Assembly (NCBI RefSeq): GCF_017874535.1 | Contig: NZ_JAGGLS010000001.1 | Span: 62,001-126,000, forward strand | Origin: Anaerococcus nagyae | GTDB lineage: Bacteria > Bacillota > Clostridia > Tissierellales > Peptoniphilaceae | Direction: 5' to 3' | DNA: 64,000 bases | Part shown: piece by piece, positions 26,209 through 34,430 of the stretch | Layout: each line of letters begins with the position of its first letter | Numbering within the stretch: the stretch's first letter is position 1 | The notes under the pieces: generated by a model | Told to the model about the DNA's origin: nothing | The model's input: only the letters and a program-made list of their open reading frames with translations | Databases searched by the model: none | Translations under genes and position numbers: made by a program

Positions 26209-26256
26209 GATAAGAAATTTTAACTTATTACATACTAGTTAAAAATATATCTTATC
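26209..26256 (+). promoter_or_regulatory. Leader hairpin just upstream of the small unknown gene
   Basis: GATAAGA (26209-26215) pairs with TCTTATC (26250-26256), and inside it TTTTAACT (26218-26225) pairs with AGTTAAAA (26237-26244). The structure ends 3 bases before the AAGGAG ribosome-binding site. It may be a structured leader or a double operator. Confidence 0.5.
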
Positions 26257-26270
26257 AAAAGGAGAAAATA

Positions 26271-26540
26271 ATGAAAGTAATAGATAGTTATGATGAGAGA
26301 GTTAAATTTGTAAGTAGAACTGCTATGGAAGCTGTATATGCCCTATGCGGTGTAGAAAAGGGAATCCCTGAGGTATACGCGTCAAGATATGATATGAGAT
26401 ACTTGATGAATGCAGTAAGTGCATTAAACGATTATGAAAAACCCCACCTACCAATTCCAAAACTAGCAGCTCATAACTTAGAAAAGAAAATCAAAGATAC
26501 AGATATAGAAATCTTATTAAAAGAAAACAATCTAATCTAG
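26271..26540 (+). CDS. Small protein of unknown function (89 residues)
   Basis: A strong AAAAGGAGAAAATA ribosome-binding site precedes the ATG, and codon use is like that of neighbouring genes, so it is probably real. The product is soluble and mixed-charge (RTAMEAVYALCGVEKGIPEV; RYDMRYLMNAVSALNDY), with one Cys, no signal peptide and no membrane segment. I do not recognise the family. It is monocistronic, bounded by the leader hairpin upstream and a double-stem terminator structure downstream. Confidence 0.65.
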   Translation: MKVIDSYDERVKFVSRTAMEAVYALCGVEKGIPEVYASRYDMRYLMNAVSALNDYEKPHLPIPKLAAHNLEKKIKDTDIEILLKENNLI

Positions 26541-26547
26541 ATTAGCA

Positions 26548-26634
26548 AAATCCCTAGAATTCTAAACTGACCCTCCTTAAGTTGGTTTGAACCAACTTAA
26601 GGAGGGTCACATTATTCTCATTCTAGGGATTTTA
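26548..26634. terminator. Nested terminator: outer stem split by an IS-end palindrome
   Basis: The outer stem AAAATCCCTAGAAT (26548-26561) pairs with ATTCTAGGGATTTT (26621-26634) and is followed by AATTTA, a usable bidirectional terminator for the small gene and the converging 26648 gene. Inside lies a perfect 20-bp-arm palindrome (26569-26588/26591-26610) beginning TGACCCTCCTTAAGTTGG, which resembles the inverted ends of the IS at 49447-51038. Confidence 0.75.
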
Positions 26635-26647
26635 ATTTATAATCAGA

Positions 26648-27421
26648 TTATTGCTTGGCCCTTATATATCTCATAGGAGAGTATATTGCCCATGTAGTTG
26701 ACCATAAAAGATCTGCTCCAAAAATTATTTGAACATCTTTATTATTAAGATGCGGATTTAATTGAGCACCTTTTAGACTTATCTCATCTTGATCTATTTT
26801 AAATCTTAGAGTTGTTTCATAGCTTAGATTTTCACTTTCATTTAATCCTAACATTTCTATAGTTTTTTTTGTATCTTTTTTATCCACAATCTTGTCAAAA
26901 ATTTCTTGACTAACATTTGTTACTGGTAGTGAAGAATTAAGGGCAGCAAGTATTTTTTCTCCTTCAAATTCTATATATAGCACTGGTGCATTTTGTTGGT
27001 CTTTTGATTTTGATTTTCTAAAATCATCTATTTGAACTTCAAAATCTCCTTTTCTAAGATCTCCTCTAAAACATAATTGCGAAATAATATTCCAGCCTAA
27101 AATCATATCTGCAGGGAATTTATTACCTTGTGGGTCTTGCATAAGGTCAAATGAATCATCATTTGCAATTATAACAGGGGCACTACCTATCTCAAGTCCG
27201 CCTATCCTCATATCTACACGAGCACGTCTCCAACCTCTTTTTTCATCTATTGGTTTATTATCTATATAGGATACATTTATTTGATCAGCTATAGATTTTT
27301 TAATTAAGGTATTTCCCCTAGTATCAAACATAGTAGTTACTACTTTTCCATCTATAGCTGATTCTATAAATATATAATTTAGATACTTTTTATCTGATAC
27401 TGGTACTTTACTATATTTCAT
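26648..27421 (-). CDS. Retropepsin-like aspartic-protease-fold protein
   Basis: A 257-residue protein that reads as two similar lobes. Lobe 1 has VTTMFDTRGNTLIKKSIAD and GWNIISQL; lobe 2 has ILAALNSSLPVTNVSQEIF and FGADLLWS. This is the pattern of a bilobed aspartic protease fold (D-T-G-like turn, then a hydrophobic-Gly motif). The first Asp is kept but in DTRG rather than DTGA, and the second site has Asn in place of Asp, so catalysis is doubtful. There is no signal peptide. It overlaps the lipoprotein gene upstream by one base. Fold assignment is by motif only. Confidence 0.5.
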   Translation of the reverse strand: MKYSKVPVSDKKYLNYIFIESAIDGKVVTTMFDTRGNTLIKKSIADQINVSYIDNKPIDEKRGWRRARVDMRIGGLEIGSAPVIIANDDSFDLMQDPQGNKFPADMILGWNIISQLCFRGDLRKGDFEVQIDDFRKSKSKDQQNAPVLYIEFEGEKILAALNSSLPVTNVSQEIFDKIVDKKDTKKTIEMLGLNESENLSYETTLRFKIDQDEISLKGAQLNPHLNNKDVQIIFGADLLWSTTWAIYSPMRYIRAKQ

Positions 27422-28509
27422 TATTGCTCCTTCTGATTTATTACTTCTATATGGGTAATAGTTTTTTCATTTATATTAAAGATATAATTGGTATTGTTTT
27501 CAGCACTAAATACCATCTTTAGTGTCCCATCTTTATTTTTGCCTTCTCTTAAAAGTCGTCTTGGATTTTGATTTTTCTTATCCATTTTCTTTAGCTCATC
27601 AATACTTGCTCCTACATAGGCATTCCCTACAGATAAGTCTGAACTATTTTCTGCAACGAGTTTTATTATTTTAGCATCTTCATATGACATTGGCTTATCT
27701 GACGTATTTTTAAGATAGAAATCCACCCCATATGAGCTATTCTTATCTTCTATTTTTTCATACATTGGAGAATATATTCTATAGGTCGTTTCTTCACCTG
27801 GATCTAGGTTTTGATTATCTCCATCTTTATTTATATTGAAATCACTTGATAAAAGCTCTTCTAAATCTCTAATGCTTAAAGGAAATTTAACTGTTTGGCC
27901 AAATATTGCAAACTCTCCTCCAACATAATTTTCATCTCTCATAAAAGATTTAGAAAAAATAGCTACTGATGATAACTTATTATTAGCGAAATATAGCGAA
28001 ACAAAATTATCATCTGTATAATAGTTTAAAGTTCTATCGTTTTCAGTAGCTGCTTGCTCAGTATTTAAGTCCTTAAGAGCCTTACTAGCTTCTTCGTAGG
28101 AAGTTCCCCAAGCTAAGTCATGTATGCTAAAATCTTGATTCTTACCATCTTGATTATTTATGTATAACTCAATGATAGTTCCATCTTTGGTATCTATAGG
28201 CCCATCTTTTGTATTCTTAAAAGTTGCGCTCACATCTGATCCATCAGCTTTCATATTTACCATTATTTGTTGACTTTTATTTATATTAGGATGATAGTAT
28301 TCATTTTCGTTTATATAAAATCCATTTTTCTCGAACTCTCCAAAGGATAAGGGCAAGCTATAAGTTTGACCTTTGAGTTTAAAGGAATCATAATCAGTAT
28401 TTATTTCTATGGGGGCTACAATTTTTTTAGCAGGTTCTAGATCTGCTGACTCCTTATTAGTACAAGATGATAAAAATATACTAGCAAAAATAAATAAAAA
28501 TTTCTTCAT
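27421..28509 (-). CDS. Lipoprotein of unknown function
   Basis: A 362-residue exported lipoprotein: MKKFLFIFASIFLSSC gives a lipobox with Cys16. The mature part is beta-rich and appears to hold two related halves: both contain an FGEFEKNG- or FGQTVKFPLSIRDLEE-like segment followed by a YYTDDNFVSLYF- or VDFYLKNTS-type strand. I do not recognise a family. It is cotranscribed with the retropepsin-like gene (1-base overlap). Confidence 0.65.
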   Translation of the reverse strand: MKKFLFIFASIFLSSCTNKESADLEPAKKIVAPIEINTDYDSFKLKGQTYSLPLSFGEFEKNGFYINENEYYHPNINKSQQIMVNMKADGSDVSATFKNTKDGPIDTKDGTIIELYINNQDGKNQDFSIHDLAWGTSYEEASKALKDLNTEQAATENDRTLNYYTDDNFVSLYFANNKLSSVAIFSKSFMRDENYVGGEFAIFGQTVKFPLSIRDLEELLSSDFNINKDGDNQNLDPGEETTYRIYSPMYEKIEDKNSSYGVDFYLKNTSDKPMSYEDAKIIKLVAENSSDLSVGNAYVGASIDELKKMDKKNQNPRRLLREGKNKDGTLKMVFSAENNTNYIFNINEKTITHIEVINQKEQ

Positions 28510-28701
28510 TCCTTTCCTCCCTATGTTCTATTATACATTATTTTTATATTTGGTATATATGTATTATAATAAATTAACGAATAAAATAAACGGCTAATTT
28601 CCAAAGATGCAACCAACAGTTGACAAATTTCCAAAGCCAATTGCTGGTATGCCACGATATTTTTTTGTAAAATAACATTAATAAAACATAAGGAGGCTAT
28701 T

Positions 28702-29616
28702 ATGATACTAGCTGATAAAATTACTGCTTTAAGAAAAAAAGAAGGAATGACTCAAGAAGATTTAGCTAACAAAGTTGGTGTTAGCAGACAGTCCGTTTCA
28801 AAATGGGAAGCATCCATGTCTATGCCAGACTTAGATAAGATAATAAAGCTTTCTAATATTTTTGCTGTAAGCACAGACTTTTTATTAAATGATGATTTGG
28901 GCATGGAAGAAATAATTGTTGATCAAAAAAATGAAGATATAGCAAAAACAATAGACCTAGATTTACTTAATGATTATTTTGATACTTATGAAAAGATAGC
29001 TAAATATACACCTGCTGGTGTAGGGCTTGCAATAATTTCTCCAATTGCCTATATGGCACTTGAAAAAGTTAACGAAAATCTTGGAATGTTTACTTTTTTT
29101 GCAATCATTGCCTTTGCAGTTGGCCTATTTGTCAATTCTGGATTTATGGCAAGTAAGTATGAGTTTATAGAAAAGGAATCCTACAATTTCTCCTATGGAG
29201 TTGAGGGTGTCATAGAAAAAAACTTAAACGACTATGAACCTACCCTTAAAAGAAATGTAATTATTTCTATTGTAATATTTTTCCTAGCACCTGCCCTATA
29301 TGTCCTAAGTGAAGGCTTTAATATTTCTGAAGATATATCAACATATGTATTTCTAGTGCTAATAGCACTAGGGGCAATACTTATGGGATATAGCTTTATA
29401 AGGTATTCATCATACAAAGATATATTAAAATACCGTGACCCAAAAATACAGAAGAAAGAAGGCAGCCTTGGTAAGGCTTCAGCCATACTATGGGTACTTA
29501 CTATAGGTATATATCTAGGATATAGCTTTATAACAGGTAACTGGCATAATAGCTGGGTAATATTTGTAATATCCAGTTTTATACAAATTGCTATAGCTAT
29601 ATTTTTTGATAAGTGA
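28702..29616 (+). CDS. XRE-family regulator with membrane domain
   Basis: A 304-residue protein. The N-terminal HTH (ITALRKKEGMTQEDLANKVG, then SRQSVSKWEAS) is followed by a C-terminal region with about five hydrophobic segments (GLAIISPIAYMAL, FTFFAIIAFAVGLF, VIISIVIFFLAPALYV, VFLVLIALGAILMGY, and the final helix). Such membrane-bound XRE proteins are common in Firmicutes beside membrane-stress genes. TAAGGAGG lies 7 bases before the ATG. It is divergent from the lipoprotein gene 27421-28509, a possible target; this is inference. Confidence 0.8.
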   Translation: MILADKITALRKKEGMTQEDLANKVGVSRQSVSKWEASMSMPDLDKIIKLSNIFAVSTDFLLNDDLGMEEIIVDQKNEDIAKTIDLDLLNDYFDTYEKIAKYTPAGVGLAIISPIAYMALEKVNENLGMFTFFAIIAFAVGLFVNSGFMASKYEFIEKESYNFSYGVEGVIEKNLNDYEPTLKRNVIISIVIFFLAPALYVLSEGFNISEDISTYVFLVLIALGAILMGYSFIRYSSYKDILKYRDPKIQKKEGSLGKASAILWVLTIGIYLGYSFITGNWHNSWVIFVISSFIQIAIAIFFDK

Positions 29617-29748
29617 GAAAATTATTTATATCAATTAAAGATTCAGATTATACTTAATAACTTGAATTAAGAAAGTGTCTTAGATTTCACAAGGTTAAAA
29701 GATAAAAATAATATAGACACTACTGTGCATAACAAAATATTTTTATTA

Positions 29749-29794
29749 AACTAGCTCCTAAAGTTTGGGATAAACAAACCTTAGGAGCTTAGTT
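29749..29794 (-). terminator. Terminator after bioB
   Basis: AACT.AGCTCCTAA.GTTTG pairs with CAAAC.TTAGGAGCT.AGTT around a GGATAAA loop, just past the bioB stop. The preceding 29617-29748, after the XRE gene, shows nothing else recognisable. Confidence 0.75.
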
Positions 29795-29815
29795 AAAAGA
29801 ATATTTTATTATATT

Positions 29816-30784
29816 TTATACAGCACCAATCTCATAGTCCATTGATCTAATCATTTCCATATCATCTTCTATGCTTGTTCCATGAGTTGTGAGCATATCG
29901 CCAGTTATACTTGCATTGGCACCAGATCTTAAGCATGATTTTCCTAATTCTTCCATATTTGTACGACCACCAGCTAAGCGAATAGATGCTTTAGGATTAA
30001 TAAATCTGCAAATAGCAATTGTTCTATTTATCTCTTCTTGGTCTAAAATTCTATTATTTTCCAGAGGAGTTCCTTTTACAGGGTTTAAAACATTAACAGG
30101 TATGGATGATACATCTAAGTCGCGCAGACTAATAAACATATCTACCCTATCTTCGATGTCTTCTCCTAAGCCTATAATACCTCCACTGCAAACTTCCATA
30201 CCAGCTTTTTGAGCATCTTTTATAGCTTGGATTTTTTGATCATAACTGTGGCTTGTACAGATTTCACTAAAGAAGTTTTCAGAAGTCTCTAAATTGTTAT
30301 GTACTCTCAATACTCCAGCATTTTTTAATTTTTTAAAGCCTTCTTCAGAAATTAGTCCACCTGATAAACATACTTTAAGTCCTGGAGCTTTCTCATATAT
30401 AGTCTCTACAATATCACAAACACTATCAATATCTTCTTCACTTAGTGATTTTCCTGCAGATACTAAAGAATATCTAGGGACACCTTTGTTGTATTTTTCA
30501 ACAGCATCATTTACAATTGTTTCTTTATCTAAAAGAGAATATGTTTTTACTCCTTCTACATTGCTACTAGCAGATTGGGCACAGAATTTACAGTTTTCTG
30601 GGCAGCGTCCACTTTTTGCACTAATAATAGTACACACATCAAACTTATCATTGCAAAAATATTTTCTGATTTCTTCAGCTGCCGACCTTAGTTCTTCATA
30701 ATCTTCATTATATAAATCAATAGCTTCTTGACGAGATATTTGTTCACCATTTAATACCTTGTTTTTTAGCTCTTCTACTTTCAT
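29816..30784 (-). CDS. bioB: Biotin synthase BioB
   Basis: A radical-SAM enzyme that inserts sulfur into dethiobiotin to make biotin. This 322-residue product has the [4Fe-4S] motif CPENCKFCAQS (CxxxCxxC), the SAM-binding YSLVSAGKSLS segment, and conserved Cys/Arg residues of the [2Fe-2S] cluster (CLSGG, CSGGIIGLGE, IRLAGGR). Length is normal. No bioA, bioD or bioF is in the window, so dethiobiotin must come from elsewhere. It is divergent from bioY, with which it shares a compact promoter region. Confidence 0.95.
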   Translation of the reverse strand: MKVEELKNKVLNGEQISRQEAIDLYNEDYEELRSAAEEIRKYFCNDKFDVCTIISAKSGRCPENCKFCAQSASSNVEGVKTYSLLDKETIVNDAVEKYNKGVPRYSLVSAGKSLSEEDIDSVCDIVETIYEKAPGLKVCLSGGLISEEGFKKLKNAGVLRVHNNLETSENFFSEICTSHSYDQKIQAIKDAQKAGMEVCSGGIIGLGEDIEDRVDMFISLRDLDVSSIPVNVLNPVKGTPLENNRILDQEEINRTIAICRFINPKASIRLAGGRTNMEELGKSCLRSGANASITGDMLTTHGTSIEDDMEMIRSMDYEIGAV

Positions 30785-30866
30785 TTCATCACTCCTTATC
30801 TTTATTATTACTTAATTATTACTTATTATATATTAACATCTTTTATTATTTCTTTTATTACTATAG

Positions 30867-30926
30867 TATAATAGAAATTCTTCAATATGTCAATTAATTG
30901 ACAGAATCGTTTTCATTGTTTAAAAT
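30867..30926. promoter_or_regulatory. Back-to-back bioB/bioY promoters joined by a 16-bp palindrome
   Basis: The palindrome TGTCAATTAATTGACA (30888-30903) supplies both -35 boxes. Leftward (bioB): TTGACA, 17-bp spacer, TATACT. Rightward (bioY): TTGACA (30898-30903), 17-bp spacer, TAAAAT (30921-30926). One protein bound at the palindrome would block both genes. Confidence 0.75.
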
Positions 30927-30946
30927 ACTCTAAGGAGGTATGAATT

Positions 30947-31519
30947 ATGAATCAAACAAAAAGTAAAATGAAAACCCAAGATTTAGTTCAGACAGCTCTT
31001 ATGGCTGCTTTGATTGCTATAGGTGCTTTCATTACTATTCCATTAGGTCCTGTACCTTTTACTATGCAAAACTTTTTTGTATTTATGGCAGGACTTTTAC
31101 TTGTTCCTAAGCTTGCAGGCTTAAGTGTACTTATATACGTTGTTATAGGACTAATAGGTCTTCCAGTTTTTGCAGGTTTTACCGGAGGTCCTCAGATGAT
31201 TTTTGCTCCAACATTTGGATTTTTAATCTCATTTATTATAGCAGCTGTATTAATTTCAAAACTTGCTTATGGAGAAAAGAAATTCACTAAAATTTTAGGC
31301 GTTCTTATTCTCGCAGAAGTGTTATTTTATGTAATTGGTTTGCCATATATGTACATAATACTTACAAAGGTTAATGGAACACCTATGACTTTTCAGTCGA
31401 CTCTTGCAGCTGGTATGATTCCTTTCTTAATACCAGATTTATTAAAAGCTGTTCTTGCAGCACTTATCGCACCTAAAATTTTAACTTCATTGAAACGTTA
31501 CAAGGCTAATAATCATTAA
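30947..31519 (+). CDS. bioY: Biotin transporter BioY (ECF substrate-binding component)
   Basis: A 190-residue S-component with six hydrophobic segments. BioY signatures are present: LGPVPFTMQNFFVFMAGLLL near residue 40 and the FAGFTGGPQMIFAPTFGFL loop. It binds biotin and works alone or with a shared ECF energizing module (not seen here). CTAAGGAGG lies 7 bases before the ATG. Coregulation with bioB is suggested by the shared palindromic promoter region. Confidence 0.93.
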   Translation: MNQTKSKMKTQDLVQTALMAALIAIGAFITIPLGPVPFTMQNFFVFMAGLLLVPKLAGLSVLIYVVIGLIGLPVFAGFTGGPQMIFAPTFGFLISFIIAAVLISKLAYGEKKFTKILGVLILAEVLFYVIGLPYMYIILTKVNGTPMTFQSTLAAGMIPFLIPDLLKAVLAALIAPKILTSLKRYKANNH

Positions 31520-31572
31520 AGTTACTTATATTAAAATAATTTGAATTAGCAAAATTTAATAAAGATAAAAAT

Positions 31573-31807
31573 AAATCAAGCATAATAAGACCGTAAGTAT
31601 GGTTCAGAGCGTAGACAAAGTCAGTTTAATAATTCATTAATAATTCAAAAATAAAATTACGCTATACCCCATCTCGACTAAGTGAGTGAAACGAACGCAT
31701 GGAGAGATCTCATGAGATTTCTCCACTCCTTGCACTCGGTCGAAATGGGCAAATTTTTAGTTTGTCAACAGTCTGGACCATAAGTATGGTTGTATTATGC
31801 TTGATTT
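31573..31807. mobile_element. bioY terminator split by a MITE-like repeat
   Basis: Terminator arms AAATCAAGCATAATA (31573-31587) and TATTATGCTTGATTT (31793-31807) are a perfect 15-bp inverted repeat, followed by TTAATTT and TTTTTT. Just inside them are direct repeats ACCGTAAGTATGGTT (31590-31604) and ACCATAAGTATGGTT (31777-31791). Between these lies a ~170-bp element with ends GCGTAGACAAAG and TTTGTCAACAGT and the palindrome halves CATCTCGACTAAGTGAG and GGTCGAAATGGG. Removing the element and one repeat restores a 23-bp perfect hairpin. It fills the gene-free 31520-31920. Confidence 0.8.
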
Positions 31808-31920
31808 TAATTTATCCTTTTTTAGTATTTGGGTATACTTTCTTATAAGTAATATCCTATATTCTGACTAACATTTAATTATTCTTATTTTATATAAAAG
31901 ATTATATATTAAACTTACAC

Positions 31921-33096
31921 TTATTTACTTTTCTTTCTTCTAGTAAACCAGTTATCAGTAGAATAGTTTAGTATATTTCTCTTATAAACTCTTTCACCAA
32001 ATTTATATACTAATAATATGGTAACTACTAGGATAGCTATAGAGATTAGCCCTTCTGTTAGGCTAGCATGTCCATTTAAAAGTCTAAGCGGCATAAAGAA
32101 AGTAGATGCTAATGGCACAAAACTTAAAATTTTTGTAGCCAAAATATCTCCTTTATCTTGTAACATCATTGCTAGGAAAAATAATATTATAGTTGAAAAA
32201 ATAAGTGGAGTTCCCATCTTTCCAGCGTCTTCAACTTTGGTAGCAAAGGAACCAAGCATACCTGCAATTACTAAAAATATAAAAATGCCTAGTAAAAATA
32301 GTAACACTATCTCTGCTATCATTGCATAAGTAGATCCAGAAATATTAAATGATAAATCAATTTCATCTAGTAAACCTTTTGATTTTACAATAAAAAATCC
32401 TATTATTCCAAATATCACATAGGTGATGATTTGAACAAAAACCGCTATAAAGTTACCAAACATCTTGCCTGCAAAATAATCTCCAGGCTTTACAGATGAG
32501 AAGATAAATTCTATCATCTTTGTACCTTTTTCTGTAGCTATATCAGCTAGTACAAGGTTTACAAAACTCATTAGTACAATATACATTAAGAATAATAGTA
32601 CAAAGTATACCGCTTTACCAATCAACTTATTATCAGAATTTTCATCTGTGATTTTGTTTATAATTGGTGTTTTTGCAAGTATTTCTTGCTGATCACTATT
32701 TAAACTTGCATTTTTTTCATTAAGACTCTGTTGTATACTTGTTAAAATATTTTGAAAGGTTAATATTTCAGTCATTGAAGCATCTGCTTCATTAAAATCT
32801 GCAATTATTTGACCATTTTTTTCTCTTATTTTTGCATAAGTAGATATTTCTTTATCATCAATTAATTTATCAATTTCATCTTCACTTACAGATCTAAATT
32901 TTTCATCATCAAAGTATGCATTTAAATCTTCATTTGCAACTATGCCTATTTGACTACTATTAGATGATCCAGCAAAATATCCTCCTATACCACTAATAAC
33001 TCCAAAAACTATAGGAATTAAAATCATAGCCCAAAAACTTGCAGATTTGAGATGATTTTTTAGGGTTTCTAACATTACAATTTTTGTTCTATTCAT
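31921..33096 (-). CDS. ABC-2 type transporter permease (NatB-like)
   Basis: A ~391-residue permease with one N-terminal helix, a long extracytoplasmic region of ~150 residues, then five or six helices, the layout of NatB/YhaP-type Na+ efflux permeases. ATG at 33096 (MNRTKIVMLETLKNH) is preferred, since it lies in the last codons of the ATPase gene with GGTGG just upstream; the longer frame starting at 33126 would overlap the partner by 38 bases. It works with the ATPase encoded upstream. The substrate (Na+ or a drug) is not determinable. Confidence 0.82.
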   Translation of the reverse strand: MNRTKIVMLETLKNHLKSASFWAMILIPIVFGVISGIGGYFAGSSNSSQIGIVANEDLNAYFDDEKFRSVSEDEIDKLIDDKEISTYAKIREKNGQIIADFNEADASMTEILTFQNILTSIQQSLNEKNASLNSDQQEILAKTPIINKITDENSDNKLIGKAVYFVLLFLMYIVLMSFVNLVLADIATEKGTKMIEFIFSSVKPGDYFAGKMFGNFIAVFVQIITYVIFGIIGFFIVKSKGLLDEIDLSFNISGSTYAMIAEIVLLFLLGIFIFLVIAGMLGSFATKVEDAGKMGTPLIFSTIILFFLAMMLQDKGDILATKILSFVPLASTFFMPLRLLNGHASLTEGLISIAILVVTILLVYKFGERVYKRNILNYSTDNWFTRRKKSK

Positions 33097-33979
33097 GACT
33101 TTCCACCACCTTTGCAAAAATTTCATTTAAACTTGGTGCAGCTTGGCTAAATTGAGATACAAAACCAATATCATCATTGATTAATTGATAAATCTCTTTA
33201 CTATCGCTAGGATTATTTAGATAAATAGTCCAAAAATCTCCTTTTTTAATATAATTTTTAACTTTACCTTCTATTAGCGGAAGCAAGTCTTTGTCCGTTT
33301 CAACCACCACTTTTTCTCTAGGAAATGAGTTTCTGATTTCTTGTGGTGTACCATTTAAAACAATGCTACCATTTTTTATCATAACAAGCTTATTACAAAG
33401 AGCCTCCACATTTTCCATATTGTGAGAAGAAAATAAAATTGTCATGCCCATAGCATTTAATTCTTTAATAATATCTTCTAAAAGCCTAATATTGTAAGGA
33501 TCAAGACCTGATAAAGGCTCATCTAATATTACAAAGTCAGGTTTATAAATAACTGCCGCCAAAAGTTGGACCTTTTGTTGATTCCCCTTAGATAAAGACT
33601 TAATTTTATCAGTAAGCTTTCCCTTTATCTCAAATCTATCGAACCACTTTTCTAAGTTTTCTTTTGGAATATTATCCATACAGTTAAGCTTTGCAAAGTA
33701 GCGGATTTCTTCCTCTATAGTTTTTTTAGGAGATAGGGACCTCTCCTCTGGTAAAAATCCTATTTTTTCAAGGGCTATATCTTTCATATTAACTCCATCA
33801 TATATAATAGCTCCTGTGTAATCATCAAAAAAGTTCATCATGCATCTAAAAAGTGTAGATTTTCCAGCACCATTTTGACCAATTACGCCAAAAACATCTC
33901 CCTTTTCGACAGTGAATGATACATTATCGAGCGCTTTGAGTGATCCAAAGCTCTTGGATACATTTTGTACATCAATCAT
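33089..33979 (-). CDS. ABC transporter ATP-binding protein (NatA-like)
   Basis: A 296-residue ATPase with Walker A GQNGAGKST, signature LSKGNQQKVQLLAA, Walker B FVILDEPLSGLDP and H-loop FSSHNM. The ~80-residue C-terminal extension (DUF4162-like) ends in FAKVVESHE and is typical of NatA/YhaQ-type exporters. It is first in a two-gene operon with the permease, whose start overlaps its stop. Confidence 0.88.
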   Translation of the reverse strand: MIDVQNVSKSFGSLKALDNVSFTVEKGDVFGVIGQNGAGKSTLFRCMMNFFDDYTGAIIYDGVNMKDIALEKIGFLPEERSLSPKKTIEEEIRYFAKLNCMDNIPKENLEKWFDRFEIKGKLTDKIKSLSKGNQQKVQLLAAVIYKPDFVILDEPLSGLDPYNIRLLEDIIKELNAMGMTILFSSHNMENVEALCNKLVMIKNGSIVLNGTPQEIRNSFPREKVVVETDKDLLPLIEGKVKNYIKKGDFWTIYLNNPSDSKEIYQLINDDIGFVSQFSQAAPSLNEIFAKVVESHE

Positions 33980-34090
33980 AAATAATTCCTTTCATTTTTT
34001 ATCTTATTATATCATAAGAAATAATATTAATTGTAAAAAATAGTTAATATAAAAGTGGAGCCATTAGGTTTCAATATTTATGACATAAAA

Positions 34091-34137
34091 AAGCTGTTGC
34101 AAAATGATATTTGTAAGAATTTATTTTGCAACAGCTT
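34091..34137 (-). terminator. Terminator after the uvrB-uvrA operon
   Basis: Perfect 15-bp arms AAGCTGTTGCAAAAT and ATTTTGCAACAGCTT lie 6 bp past the stop of the small acidic protein gene. TTTTTTATG follows on the minus strand. The CTGTTGCAAA core is shared with the large inverted repeat at 52582-52732. Confidence 0.85.
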
Positions 34138-34142
34138 CTTTC

Positions 34143-34421
34143 TTATTCATTATCTTTTAAAAATTGATGTATATCATCCACACCCATTTCTTTTAGAGCA
34201 TCCTGTAATTTTTTTGTTGTTTTATCTAAGTCACCTGTTAGCTCTTCCATTTCTTCGCTATCTAGATTACTTGTTTCTATATCTTCTTCACCTGGTAAGT
34301 TTGTAGGTAGATCTATAGAAAAATCATTTCCATCGCCTAGGCTAAAGCTTACCGGTCTACCATTAGACTTTGAATCCATATTATTATCTGACTTATTGTC
34401 TCTTTTTTCTTCTAATCCCAT
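34143..34421 (-). CDS. Small acidic protein downstream of uvrA
   Basis: A 92-residue, strongly acidic, hydrophilic product (EEKRDNKSDNNMDSKSNG start; EEMEELTGDLDKTTKKLQDA helix), with no Cys, signal peptide or membrane segment. I do not recognise it. A GGAGAAAAG ribosome-binding site precedes the ATG, and it lies 9 bp after the uvrA stop and before a strong terminator, so it is very likely the third gene of the uvrB-uvrA transcript and possibly a DNA-repair accessory protein; that role is inference from position. Confidence 0.7.
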   Translation of the reverse strand: MGLEEKRDNKSDNNMDSKSNGRPVSFSLGDGNDFSIDLPTNLPGEEDIETSNLDSEEMEELTGDLDKTTKKLQDALKEMGVDDIHQFLKDNE

Positions 34422-34430
34422 TCTTTTCTC

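Noticed and set aside
28595-28660. Duplicated ATTTCCAAAG words before the XRE membrane regulator
   Set aside because: Only two 10-bp copies, with no pairing, frame or promoter pattern that could be supported.
30888-30903. BirA operator
   Set aside because: Known BirA boxes are half-sites separated by about 14-16 bp; here the half-sites are only 4 bp apart and coincide with the -35 boxes.
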